DNA of 32,900 bases, taken from IMG/VR virus record IMGVR_UViG_3300003690_000210, positions 1 through 32,900 of that record. One strand, written 5' to 3'. This DNA comes from a virus. Each line of letters starts with the position of its first letter. Position 1 is the stretch's first letter. The position numbers were made by a program, and so were the translations under genes. The notes under the pieces were generated by a model, which did not search any database, had not been told where the DNA came from, and was given only the letters and a program-made list of their open reading frames with translations. Shown here piece by piece: positions 17,944-24,154 of this stretch.

Positions 17944-18542
17944 GACGTGGTCACCGGGGTGCGCTTCGTTGTGATTTTGCAGCCGGGTACGTCGAACAGG
18001 TCGGGTCCCTCCTTCTGCAGCACCCGGTTCAGTTCGACTTCGAGCGCCGCGATGACCCTGTCACCCGCGACAGACAGCGTGAGCCGTCCGGCGGCCAGTG
18101 CGGCAATGACCAGCGCCACGTTCGTTATGGAGACGCAATGCGTCGTGAGGATGTAGTGGCCCTTTGGCAGGCGTGGAGATTCGGGCACCAGGGTGGCCCC
18201 ACCGTTCGCGAGCGACTCCCTGGCAGCGTCTTCGCGGATGGCCTTCTGCTTCTCGTCCCACGTCACGATGAGCGCGGACAACCGGGCCTCGTACGGCGTG
18301 ATCTTGGCTAGCTCCGCTTTCTCGAGCGAGCGGATCTGCTTGGCGGCGTCGTTGACCGGACGCTTGATGGCCGTGAAGTGCGCCTTGATCTTGCGGCGCA
18401 GATCCTGGTACAGGCTCAGTGCCTCACTCGCTTTTGTGTACGATTCCTGGCCTCTGATCTGCGTGCGGTTGACGTAGGTCTCCAGCCCGAGACTCTCGGT
18501 CACGAGGTCGTCCGGGAGCTGGTGGGTGATTGCGATTGCCAT
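17940..18542 (-). CDS. Coiled-coil recombination-accessory protein
   Basis: The ATG at 18542 has an excellent AGGAGGT 9 nt upstream, so the 200-aa product starts MAIAITHQLPDD. It is mostly long charged helix (YTKASEALSLYQDLRRKIKA, then DAAKQIRSLEKAELAKITPY and DEKQKAIREDAA), ending with a small domain. Phages often place such helical proteins beside the exonuclease/recombinase pair, where some act like Gam. The exact family is not fixed. Confidence 0.6.
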   Translation of the reverse strand: MAIAITHQLPDDLVTESLGLETYVNRTQIRGQESYTKASEALSLYQDLRRKIKAHFTAIKRPVNDAAKQIRSLEKAELAKITPYEARLSALIVTWDEKQKAIREDAARESLANGGATLVPESPRLPKGHYILTTHCVSITNVALVIAALAAGRLTLSVAGDRVIAALEVELNRVLQKEGPDLFDVPGCKITTKRTPVTTS

Positions 18543-19059
18543 GATTTTGAACCTCCTGAAGGATGCCGAGAAAGGCCGTGCCGTCCGACACGTCCGAGTA
18601 CACACGGGTTTGATAGGTGCCGTCTTTGCGGATATAGATGCCGACGCGCTGACACGCTTGCCAGTCTTCGTAGAGCCCCATCGCGTATGCCGCAAGCTGG
18701 AGAGGGTCCGCAGCCCTCGGTAACCCCGTTTTAATATCGGCCACCACGTCATGCCCGCGAAGGGAGCCCACACGGTCACATATCCCGTGGTAGCCTAACT
18801 TGGGCGAGTCGAAGGGTGCTTCGATACGCTCCCAACTGGGACTCATCTCACGACTGAAGCTCCGGTAGGCATCGCACCAGCCAGCGATGTCCTCGTCGGG
18901 GCGTGGCTCCTGCCCGAGATCCAGCGCCTCGGTCCACGCATGGACCCGGTGTCCACGCTCCAGGGCTGCCGCTGGGACGAAAAACGCATCCCCGAATCGG
19001 TGCGCGAGGATGCGCGAGACCGACAGCCGGGTCTTCCAGGTCAGCCCTCGATGATCCAC
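18424..19059 (-). CDS. PD-(D/E)XK exonuclease (RecB/Cas4-like)
   Basis: A 211-aa protein from GTG 19059, which overlaps the recT TAG by one base. Motifs run in the expected order: His37/His40 near the start (RGHRVH), Glu80, Asp95 (GICDRVG), then ADIKTG with Asp108 and Lys110, and Gln121/Tyr125 (DPLQLAAYAMGLY). This is the RecB-type nuclease core that pairs with a Bet/RecT annealing protein in phage recombination. The last roughly 40 residues overlap the next gene by 119 nt and are Arg/Pro-rich, so the natural end may be near residue 172, with a mutation or an unusual extension after it. Confidence 0.8.
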   Translation of the reverse strand: MDHRGLTWKTRLSVSRILAHRFGDAFFVPAAALERGHRVHAWTEALDLGQEPRPDEDIAGWCDAYRSFSREMSPSWERIEAPFDSPKLGYHGICDRVGSLRGHDVVADIKTGLPRAADPLQLAAYAMGLYEDWQACQRVGIYIRKDGTYQTRVYSDVSDGTAFLGILQEVQNHGNRNHPPAPGRPRDRESRAGDLRQPHADQRPGIVHKSE

Positions 19060-19928
19060 TAGCCGTCCGTCCCTGCGGCGAAGTCGCAGATCGCGTCGTA
19101 GTTCGAGCGTTCGATCTGGCTACTGTGCGTGTATCCGTAGGTCGCGTCGATGTGGTCCGAGATCTCGTTGGGGTCACGACCGGCCTGCATCGTGATGGCG
19201 AACAGCCGCTTGGCCTGCTTCTCACTGATGAGCCTGCGCCCCAGGCTATCGGTGTCGGCCTGCCCGTTCCCTGTCCCTGTCCTGGGCTCGGTCATCGTGC
19301 GCGTAACTGGGGCGTCCTCACCCATCAGGGAGTCCGGGGGTGCCTCCTCGGGCAGCGGCGGCTCCTCATCCAGCACTGGACTCCCGAGGGTGGTTGTGGT
19401 GGTTGGTGCGGCGTAGACCGGCTCGGCTTGCTGCATCTCGTCGGCTGTATACAGCCCAGCTGTTTCCTGGGGAAATCCACGCCTGAGTGCGAGGGCTAAA
19501 CTACACTTCCCCAGCATGGCATAGGGCATTTTCATCCACATGGGGGCGCCTGCGCGAGGGAGATATTCCTCAAACCGGGCCGTCGCGGTGAACGCGCAGC
19601 GGTGTCCCTGCACGATGCGATACACCGTGGTGGTGGCGGAGTGGGGCCTGCCGTCCTCCTCGACGAAGACCGTGTCATCACTGCCCGCGTACGCGCCCGT
19701 CGCAGCTGCCTGCGAGAGGAGGAAATCGATGGATGTAATGGGGGTGTATCTGCCACCGACCTTCGTAAAATGCAGCTTTTTGTCCAGCGGGTGGACCCCA
19801 CGGCGCTTGCAGTCATAGAGAAATAGGTGCAGTTCCTCGTCAGTGGCATCCCTAGCGACAGTGCGTTTGATAAGCTCGATCTCTTTCTTGCTGACATTTG
19901 GAGCGGGGGTGAGTGCCTGTTCAGCCAT
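19059..19928 (-). CDS. Single-strand annealing recombinase, Bet/RecT family
   Basis: A 289-aa protein from ATG 19928 (AGGAGA upstream). Residues 10-170 match the Bet/RecT core: ATDEELHLFLYDCKRRGVHP with DKKLHF, the strand YTPITSIDFLLSQAAATGAY, the CAFTATARFEEYL strand and MWMKMPYAMLGKCSLALALR. An acidic Pro-rich linker (about 178-235) precedes a helical C-terminal module (SEKQAKRLFAITMQAG...). It anneals complementary strands made by the neighbouring nuclease, serving phage recombination and perhaps replication. A 20-bp palindrome lies just upstream, so it may be the head of a regulated sub-operon. Confidence 0.85.
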   Translation of the reverse strand: MAEQALTPAPNVSKKEIELIKRTVARDATDEELHLFLYDCKRRGVHPLDKKLHFTKVGGRYTPITSIDFLLSQAAATGAYAGSDDTVFVEEDGRPHSATTTVYRIVQGHRCAFTATARFEEYLPRAGAPMWMKMPYAMLGKCSLALALRRGFPQETAGLYTADEMQQAEPVYAAPTTTTTLGSPVLDEEPPLPEEAPPDSLMGEDAPVTRTMTEPRTGTGNGQADTDSLGRRLISEKQAKRLFAITMQAGRDPNEISDHIDATYGYTHSSQIERSNYDAICDFAAGTDG

Positions 19929-19983
19929 GTCTTCTCCTGGTGGTTGTGAACGGGGGTTGCAACGTAGTGTTGATATAGTTCAC

Positions 19984-20003
19984 TTTAGCAGTCGACTGCT
20001 AAA
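19984..20003. promoter_or_regulatory. 20-bp perfect palindrome, operator candidate upstream of recT
   Basis: TTTAGCAGTCGACTGCTAAA reads the same on both strands. On the minus strand a T-run precedes it and an AT-rich TATATC (a possible -10) follows about 11 nt after it. No T-run follows on the transcribed strand, so it is not an intrinsic terminator. It fits a dimeric repressor site controlling recT and the replication genes. Confidence 0.6.
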
Positions 20004-20012
20004 AAAGCAAGA

Positions 20013-20333
20013 CTAGTGGATGATCTCCGGGGCCTTGTCGTCCTCGTCCTGAGCCCAGTCGGTCATTTGCGCGATGAGATCAGCGATAAGTTCGTGTCGA
20101 AATTTGGGATCGTAGCATTGAAGGATTACTTCTGACAGGATATTCATCACGCCGCCGACGACGATGGGCGGGGCGAGGTCGAGGCGCATGGCGATCTTCC
20201 GCACCGAGTCGCGAAATCGCATCATTTGGCGCAGCTCGCTGAGATCGATCCCCAGCTCGGCTGCCACCTTCTCCAGATCGGCGCCGGACGGAGAGTCCGA
20301 CAGCCAGATGCGTGTCTTTGGTTTTGTTGCCAC
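20013..20333 (-). CDS. Hypothetical helical protein (106 aa)
   Basis: Starts at GTG 20333 with AGGAGAC 5 nt upstream. Basic N-terminus, then helices with a helix-turn-helix flavour (SGADLEKVAAELGIDLSELR), a hydrophobic helix (PPIVVGGVMNILSEVILQCY) and an acidic end. It could be a small regulator. No family is recognised. It sits between the lysis pair and recT. Confidence 0.5.
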   Translation of the reverse strand: MATKPKTRIWLSDSPSGADLEKVAAELGIDLSELRQMMRFRDSVRKIAMRLDLAPPIVVGGVMNILSEVILQCYDPKFRHELIADLIAQMTDWAQDEDDKAPEIIH

Positions 20334-20346
20334 GGGTGTCTCCTAG

Positions 20347-20607
20347 TTAGAGTGCTTGTAGATGGTCGTGGTCCGATTCTCGTATAAGACGCATGCCAAG
20401 TTGGCTCGCTCGTTTTCGCGCCTTCGCCAGCGGCGGCGTGGGGTTCGGGTGGTAGCCAATGTCGGCGGCCAAGAAGCTGAGATGGAGGCTATTCAGGTGG
20501 CCGCCGACACTGGCATTACGCTCGGGCGACCTGCCCCAGCTTGTAACACTCCCCCTCGACCAAGCCGCATAAGCCAAGAGACTCTCCGCGAAATCGATGG
20601 GGGTCAT
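20347..20607 (-). CDS. Minimal M15-type DD-peptidase (putative endolysin)
   Basis: An 86-aa protein with the zinc site of Hedgehog/DD-peptidases (M15A): SLHLSFLAAD with His42 and Asp49, spaced as in H-x6-D, then RESDHDH at 76-82 supplying Glu/Asp and His82. This fold cleaves D-Ala crosslinks of peptidoglycan. It is shorter than usual (about 120-150 aa) and lacks a wall-binding domain. It follows a two-helix membrane protein, an arrangement like holin-endolysin. The start ATG 20607 has no ribosome site. A TATACT lies 8 nt upstream, so a leaderless start is possible. Confidence 0.7.
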   Translation of the reverse strand: MTPIDFAESLLAYAAWSRGSVTSWGRSPERNASVGGHLNSLHLSFLAADIGYHPNPTPPLAKARKRASQLGMRLIRESDHDHLQAL

Positions 20608-20633
20608 GCCGGCCAGTATAATCTAAGAGGGAC

Positions 20634-20795
20634 CTAGTGATCGTCTTTCAGGTCCCCCTTAACCTGGACCGAGAATCTCGTCAGCAGCCCGGCCCCGTAG
20701 GCGCAGAAAATCCCAGCCAGCGGAGACCACTCCCACCCGGCTCCGACGATCGCAAGCCCGATGATTGCAAGAGGGACGGCTCCCAACGCCGACAT
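20634..20795 (-). CDS. Small two-helix membrane protein (putative holin)
   Basis: The 53-aa frame from ATG 20795 has GGAGG upstream and overlaps the previous stop (TGATG). It has two hydrophobic helices (AVPLAIIGLAIVGAG; PLAGIFCAYGAGLL) with a Trp-Glu-Trp turn and a charged tail (VKGDLKDDH). Size, topology and position just before the M15 peptidase fit a holin. The odd point is that it lies in the early leftward operon. Confidence 0.6.
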   Translation of the reverse strand: MSALGAVPLAIIGLAIVGAGWEWSPLAGIFCAYGAGLLTRFSVQVKGDLKDDH

Positions 20796-20938
20796 CACGC
20801 GTCCTCCGTCAGCGGGATCGGCACGCGCAGCCGCTCGCATTCGCAGCCGTTCGGCTGTCCGATGGGGAGGCCGCAGCCACCGCAGCAGGTCGGTGGTTCG
20901 TCGTCGTCGTCCGGTGGATCGATGGTGGGTTCAGGCAT
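20795..20938 (-). CDS. Tiny Cys-rich zinc-binding protein (47 aa)
   Basis: An acidic Pro-rich head (PEPTIDPPDDDDEPP) is followed by a cluster TCCGGCG ... GCEC that holds five Cys, enough for one zinc ribbon. The ATG has GGAGAA upstream and overlaps the preceding gene by 8 nt; its TGA overlaps the holin ATG. No family is known to me; a small nucleic-acid or protein binder is possible. Confidence 0.6.
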   Translation of the reverse strand: MPEPTIDPPDDDDEPPTCCGGCGLPIGQPNGCECERLRVPIPLTEDA

Positions 20939-21086
20939 CGGGGTTCTCCAGCATGGCGTAGTCTGGCTCTGTGGGCTCCCATCCGCAGGATGGGCAGCTC
21001 CACCATGGCGCCTTGTTCAGTGGGGTATCGCATTCCGGGCACTCCTCCGCCTGGTCTTCCGGTGGGTCCAGTGGTGGCTCACTCAT
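20931..21086 (-). CDS. Tiny zinc-ribbon protein (51 aa)
   Basis: The frame from ATG 21086 overlaps genes on both sides by 8 nt. It carries two classic knuckles, CPECD and CPSCGW, with 12 residues between them, a treble/ribbon zinc fold. Its acidic head (SEPPLDPPEDQAEE) resembles that of the next gene, so the two may be duplicates. Confidence 0.6.
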   Translation of the reverse strand: MSEPPLDPPEDQAEECPECDTPLNKAPWWSCPSCGWEPTEPDYAMLENPDA

Positions 21087-21339
21087 CGTCCAGCTCCTTG
21101 AGCAGGGCCGCTCCGTCCATCGGCCAGGGATGGCTACGCCAGATGGCTAGGCACAGCCGTTCCGCTTGGTCGGAATCCATAGGGACCAGCTCCCCGCCGC
21201 GCTCCTTGAGATCCTCCGCGTGTTCCGGCCAGGTCGACACGCTGACGCACCAGCGAAAACCGTGCGGGTATGCCGCCACATCGTAGGTGGCGTCCATCAG
21301 CGTCTTCACCAGCTCCAAGGTCATCATCTTCTCAGCCAT
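21079..21339 (-). CDS. Small hypothetical protein (86 aa)
   Basis: The ATG at 21339 has GAGGAGGAGG upstream; longer frames to 21495 are rejected because they cover no ribosome site. Mixed alpha/beta with several Trp residues (FRWCVSVSTWPEHAEDLKER) and an acidic C-terminus. No family is recognised. Confidence 0.55.
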   Translation of the reverse strand: MAEKMMTLELVKTLMDATYDVAAYPHGFRWCVSVSTWPEHAEDLKERGGELVPMDSDQAERLCLAIWRSHPWPMDGAALLKELDDE

Positions 21340-21364
21340 CCCTCCTCCTCTCGGTCGGTCTGTG

Positions 21365-21562
21365 TTAACAACAATCTGCACGGGGTTTTCTGTAACAGAG
21401 TCTCTCCTGCTTTTGGCGAGACTGCTCGAGCGCCCACTCGTCCTCTTCGAGTGCCGCGTCCTTCGCCTCAGCCTCACGCCGCGCCGAGAGCACACGGTAG
21501 ACTCGCTCGATCTGATCGTGCTGCTGCGCGATCTCCTGGGCCGTCTGCTCGTCGTTCTTCAT
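21365..21562 (-). CDS. Small coiled-coil protein (65 aa)
   Basis: ATG 21562 follows GAGGAGG. The product is a single charged helix rich in Gln, Glu and Ala (TAQEIAQQHDQIERVYRVLS) with a Cys-Cys end. It probably makes a dimeric coiled coil. No family is recognised. Confidence 0.5.
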   Translation of the reverse strand: MKNDEQTAQEIAQQHDQIERVYRVLSARREAEAKDAALEEDEWALEQSRQKQERLCYRKPRADCC

Positions 21563-21564
21563 GG

Positions 21565-21783
21565 TCAGTCCTCCTCGGTCAGGACGACCACCCACCGCCC
21601 GGCGTGGATGTCAGCCTGGTCTGCGTCGTCGCCTGTGCCCTGGGCCAGCAGCTCGGCTCGCGCACCAGCGATGGCGGCAAGCGCCTCCTGTGCGGTGGCG
21701 TAGGTGCCCATCGGTAGCTCGCCCACGCCGTCCGCACTACGCCATAGCAGTGCTACCCCCTTCTCTGCTCGCTGCCCACTCAT
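21565..21783 (-). CDS. Small hypothetical protein (72 aa)
   Basis: ATG 21783 overlaps the previous stop (ATGA). Product MSGQRAEKGVALLWRSADGV, then a helix (TAQEALAAIAGARAELLAQG) and a final strand (GRWVVVLTEED). Only a weak GGTGG stands upstream, so translation is coupled. No family is recognised. Confidence 0.5.
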   Translation of the reverse strand: MSGQRAEKGVALLWRSADGVGELPMGTYATAQEALAAIAGARAELLAQGTGDDADQADIHAGRWVVVLTEED

Positions 21784-22139
21784 CGAACCACCACGCCCCT
21801 GCGAGTCGCTCGCCAGCCTTGGATCGTCCAGCCGTAGCTGTAGATGTCCCACTCGGTGATGAACCCCTCCAGCTGCGCCAGCATCTCGACGTGCGCCTGG
21901 TCGTCGGCGGTCGTCTCCGGGTCATCCGGCTCGCGGTAGTCAACTCTGCCCGCCGCCGTGATCCACCGCTCGCCACTGGTGGAGCCTTGCCAGCACGACC
22001 AGCTCTCTGCCGCCAAGTGGCCGTCCGAGTAGAGCGTCACGTCCCAGCCTGCAGAGGTGCAGTCGGTCGGGTCGTAGGTCTGGGTCGAGGTGATCCGGCG
22101 GGTACTCAGCCTGGGTTGTCGCTCGCTCGTGTCTGCCAT
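21780..22139 (-). CDS. Small hypothetical protein with MADTSER start (119 aa)
   Basis: ATG 22139 has AAGGAGGAG upstream. The first residues MADTSER are shared exactly with the gene at 24061. The middle is beta-rich (WDVTLYSDGHLAAESWSCWQ) and the end is helical and acidic, then basic. No family is recognised. The 100-nt spacer in front of it is a relative of that at 23695-23794. Confidence 0.55.
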   Translation of the reverse strand: MADTSERQPRLSTRRITSTQTYDPTDCTSAGWDVTLYSDGHLAAESWSCWQGSTSGERWITAAGRVDYREPDDPETTADDQAHVEMLAQLEGFITEWDIYSYGWTIQGWRATRRGVVVR

Positions 22140-22239
22140 GGTTTCTCCTCCTTGGTCTGTCTGGGCGTTCGCTGCCCCCGCCACGGCGCCCCGTGAGACG
22201 CCCTGGGAGGGGCGGGGACCGGAGCCCCCGCCCTGTCTG
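22140..22239 (-). repeat. 100-nt intergenic repeat, copy 1, with hairpins
   Basis: It fills exactly the spacer between a TAG stop and the ATG at 22139. In gene direction it begins CAGACAGGGCGGGGG, forms a GGGCGGGG/CCCCGCCC hairpin (22210-22233) and a second GGGC/GCCC hairpin (22163-22177), and ends in AAGGAGGAG. Copy 2 at 23695-23794 has the same length and the same conserved ends, but a diverged middle. Confidence 0.7.
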
Positions 22240-22386
22240 CTAGGCTGTCCGCTGGAAGGCGAGCCCCTCGCCACGCCTCCACTTGGCCGCCTGACGTGTG
22301 GTCGGCTCGATCTGTGCCGCACGGCACGCAGCGCGGAACTGTGTGTCTGTCTCTGCGAATGTTGTATTTGTTACTCTGTCAGCCAT
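22240..22386 (-). CDS. Small basic protein (48 aa)
   Basis: ATG 22386 with GAGGAGGA upstream. Reads MADRVTNTTFAETDTQFRAA, then a basic helix-turn-helix-like end (EPTTRQAAKWRRGEG). It may bind nucleic acid. No family is recognised. Confidence 0.5.
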   Translation of the reverse strand: MADRVTNTTFAETDTQFRAACRAAQIEPTTRQAAKWRRGEGLAFQRTA

Positions 22387-22397
22387 GCGTCCTCCTC

Positions 22398-22424
22398 GTC
22401 TGGGCGTTCGGTGCCCACTCATCT
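22398..22424 (-). repeat. 27-nt leader repeat, copy 1
   Basis: Identical over 27 nt to 23159-23185. It contains GGGC-ACCGAAC-GCCC, a 4-bp stem with a 7-nt loop, about 10 nt upstream of the ribosome site of the small gene. Confidence 0.8.
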
Positions 22425-22485
22425 GCGTGACCGTCACAACGGGCGAGCCCCAGTGATCCGGGCTCGCCCGCTCGAGCTGTCACGC
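22425..22485 (-). terminator. Strong GC hairpin after stop codon
   Basis: CGGGCGAGCCC (22440-22450) and its perfect complement (22460-22470) enclose a 9-nt loop; an outer GCGTGAC/GTCACGC pair (22425-22431, 22479-22485) frames it and overlaps the upstream stop. No T-run follows, so it may be a weak terminator, a processing site or an RNA stabiliser. Confidence 0.55.
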
Positions 22486-22740
22486 TAGGTCGCGACGGGA
22501 CCTTGCGGAGTCTAGGCTTTGGTGGTCGAAGTCGACCACGGTTTGCAGGTTCTGGATTTGTTCATCCAGCTCGCCGATTCTATCGTCCTCGTCGTCCTCG
22601 TCTCGGGCGGTCCAGCTGTTGTCCGCTTCGATACGAGACCTGAGTGATTCGAGCTTCTCAATCGCAGCGTTCACGTCTCCCACTGCCTCATCATAGTAAC
22701 AACTCGGGGTCACGGTGCCGTCTTGGTTTGGGTAGATCAT
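22480..22740 (-). CDS. Acidic coiled-coil small protein (86 aa)
   Basis: ATG 22740 has GGAGG upstream and overlaps the previous stop (ATGA). After MIYPNQDGTVTPS the protein is one acidic helix (DVNAAIEKLESLRSRIEADN, then DDRIGELDEQIQNLQ). No family is recognised. Confidence 0.55.
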   Translation of the reverse strand: MIYPNQDGTVTPSCYYDEAVGDVNAAIEKLESLRSRIEADNSWTARDEDDEDDRIGELDEQIQNLQTVVDFDHQSLDSARSRRDLA

Positions 22741-22844
22741 GCCTGCCTCCGTTCTGCCGTTGATGTTGCCCTCGACGCCCGGTGACGGTCGGCGTTGGCC
22801 TTCGTGTGCATCCAGGTGATCAGGAGATCGGTCGCGAGGCTCAT
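22737..22844 (-). CDS. Tiny protein (35 aa)
   Basis: ATG 22844 follows AGGAGGAG and overlaps the previous TGA; its own TGA overlaps the next ATG. The product starts MSLATDLLITWMHTKANADR and ends in a basic Arg/Ala/Ser helix. It lies in a chain of ATGA overlaps, which supports real translation. Confidence 0.55.
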   Translation of the reverse strand: MSLATDLLITWMHTKANADRHRASRATSTAERRQA

Positions 22845-23074
22845 GTCTCCTCCTGTACGATGCGCTTCCATGTCACCCGGTCGCGTCGATATCTCGCGAC
22901 GATGACCGCTTCTTCGTGGAGCCGATCAGCGGTTCGTTCCACGTTGTCGCATTCGCCACAGACAGCCCCAGCCAAGTTCCACGCGATGTCCATCAGCGCG
23001 GCTTTGGACAATCGGTCGAGGTGTCGTTCGATGTCGTCCGGCACGAAAACCGGAGCCTTGGTGCCTAGTCTCAT
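22841..23074 (-). CDS. Small protein with CxxC (77 aa)
   Basis: The ATG at 23074 has AGAGGAC upstream and lies 5 nt after the stop of a 21-aa frame. Starts MRLGTKAPVFVPDDIERHLD, then a helix with CGEC (DIAWNLAGAVCGECDNVERT) and a basic end. Possible half zinc site. No family is recognised. Confidence 0.5.
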   Translation of the reverse strand: MRLGTKAPVFVPDDIERHLDRLSKAALMDIAWNLAGAVCGECDNVERTADRLHEEAVIVARYRRDRVTWKRIVQEET

Positions 23075-23079
23075 GCTGA

Positions 23080-23145
23080 TCAGTCCTCTCGCTCGTCTAC
23101 CGCTCGCTCGTCGTCTACTACCGCCGCTCGCTCGTCGTCTGCCAT
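23080..23145 (-). CDS. 21-aa acidic leader peptide with DDERA repeats
   Basis: ATG 23145 has one of the best ribosome sites in the region (AAGGAGGT). The 21-codon frame reads MADDERAAVVDDERAVDERE with one further Asp and stops 5 nt before the next ATG. Twice-repeated DDERA and the shared MAD start suggest a truncated cassette or a leader peptide that couples translation of the 77-aa gene. Confidence 0.5.
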   Translation of the reverse strand: MADDERAAVVDDERAVDERED

Positions 23146-23158
23146 GGTTGACCTCCTT

Positions 23159-23185
23159 GTCTGGGCGTTCGGTGCCCACTCATCT
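23159..23185 (-). repeat. 27-nt leader repeat, copy 2
   Basis: An exact copy of 22398-22424, directly after the stop of the DUF2958 gene and before the 21-aa frame. Includes the GGGC-ACCGAAC-GCCC hairpin. Confidence 0.8.
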
Positions 23186-23482
23186 CTATTGCTGCAACTC
23201 GCGCAGGGTCTGCGGCGTGTAGTGCCGGTCTCGCTCAACCGGCAGACCCAACTTGCCGCGAACAGCCATCAACTCGGTGAGGCTGAAATAGCCTAATTCC
23301 GCGCACCCTTGCCCGCTGTCCACGTATCCGAAGAAAGTGTCAACGCCGTCGTACTCCTTCGCGAACCACGTCCAGCTAGAATCCGGCGTGAAAAACTTCA
23401 CCGTGAACTTCGCGTTGGCGTCGCCGTCAGTGGCGTAGAGTGGCTGCAATACGGCGCGGTTGGCCTTCGTCAATAGCATCAT
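23186..23482 (-). CDS. DUF2958 protein
   Basis: A 98-aa protein that matches DUF2958 along its length: LLTKANRAVLQPLYATDGDA, KFFTPDSSWTWFAKEYDGVD, FFGYVDSGQGCAELGYFSL, TELMAVRGKLGLPVERD. The family is found on phages and mobile elements and its function is unknown. The ATG at 23482 overlaps the stop of the upstream gene (ATGA) and has GGAGGT upstream. Confidence 0.85.
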   Translation of the reverse strand: MMLLTKANRAVLQPLYATDGDANAKFTVKFFTPDSSWTWFAKEYDGVDTFFGYVDSGQGCAELGYFSLTELMAVRGKLGLPVERDRHYTPQTLRELQQ

Positions 23483-23694
23483 GGTTGTACCTCCACAGAC
23501 ACCGCGATCATTTCGGCTTGCTCGTGGTCGTTCTCGCAGTAGATTCTAGTTAGGTCTGACCCGACCCACACGCCGTCTGACATGACATCCTTACAGTCAG
23601 CGGAGAGGACGAGCTTGTCGAGATATTCTTCGCGTGTCGCCTGTATCCGCCCCCCGCAGATGGGGCACTCCGCTCGCTCGCTCGCTTGTGCCAT
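23479..23694 (-). CDS. Small zinc-knuckle protein (71 aa)
   Basis: ATG 23694 with GAGGAGGA upstream. Starts MAQASERAECPICGGRI; CPIC is the first knuckle, and later Cys (ADC, YCEND) with His may complete the site. The MAxxSER start is shared with neighbours. No family is recognised. Confidence 0.55.
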   Translation of the reverse strand: MAQASERAECPICGGRIQATREEYLDKLVLSADCKDVMSDGVWVGSDLTRIYCENDHEQAEMIAVSVEVQP

Positions 23695-23794
23695 GCGTCC
23701 TCCTCGGTCTGTCTGGGCATCAGTGCCCCCGCCCCAACGCCCGCAGGCGCTCGGGTGGAGGCACGGGGGCCGGAGCCCCCCCCCGCCCTGTCTG
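23695..23794 (-). repeat. 100-nt intergenic repeat, copy 2
   Basis: The same length and ends as 22140-22239: CAGACAGGGCGGGGG directly after a TAG, a G-rich/C-rich hairpin with CTCCGG in the loop, a second hairpin GGGCA-CTGA-TGCCC (23715-23728) and CCGAGGAGG before the ATG. It also contains a 9-C run. Confidence 0.7.
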
Positions 23795-24061
23795 CTAGAG
23801 GTTCTGTACGTCCACCGCCCAGTGTGCGATCTCATCGCGCACCTGGACGACCGTCTCGATCCGTGCGGCGTGTTCCTCGCTCGCTGGCGCCCAGGTGTCC
23901 GGCGAGACGTAGTAGTCTCGCTGATGCGGGCGCATCGCGCAGAGTGTCTCCAGCGCGGCGTTCAGGGCGCTGTACGCCGTTTGTGCGTCCTCGACCAGAC
24001 GCTGCCGACTACTGCCGTTCGGGTGGATGGTCGGGAGTGTTCGCTCGCTCGTGTCTGCCAT
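23795..24061 (-). CDS. Small hypothetical protein with MADTSER start (88 aa)
   Basis: ATG 24061 with GAGGAGAA upstream. Starts MADTSERTLPTIHPNG and continues as a helix with Ala, Glu and Leu (RLVEDAQTAYSALNAALETL). No family is recognised. The 93-nt gap before it (24062-24154) holds a GC-rich tract, a CCACGG/CCGTGG hairpin (24111-24125) and no convincing gene. Confidence 0.55.
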   Translation of the reverse strand: MADTSERTLPTIHPNGSSRQRLVEDAQTAYSALNAALETLCAMRPHQRDYYVSPDTWAPASEEHAARIETVVQVRDEIAHWAVDVQNL

Positions 24062-24154
24062 GGTCAGTTCTCCTCTGCGGTGGCGTAGCAGCACTCGTCG
24101 ATATCGTGCTCCACGGATACCGTGGCGCGGAGCTCGTGCCCCGCCCCGCCCCGC

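Noticed and set aside
19984-20010. Intrinsic terminator at the recT palindrome
   Set aside because: The T-run is on the wrong side for leftward transcription and the stem is AT-rich at its base.
24064-24154. Short frame ending in DIDECCYATAEEN between two small genes
   Set aside because: The ending looks protein-like, but the only usable start (GTG) has no ribosome site and would give 16 residues.
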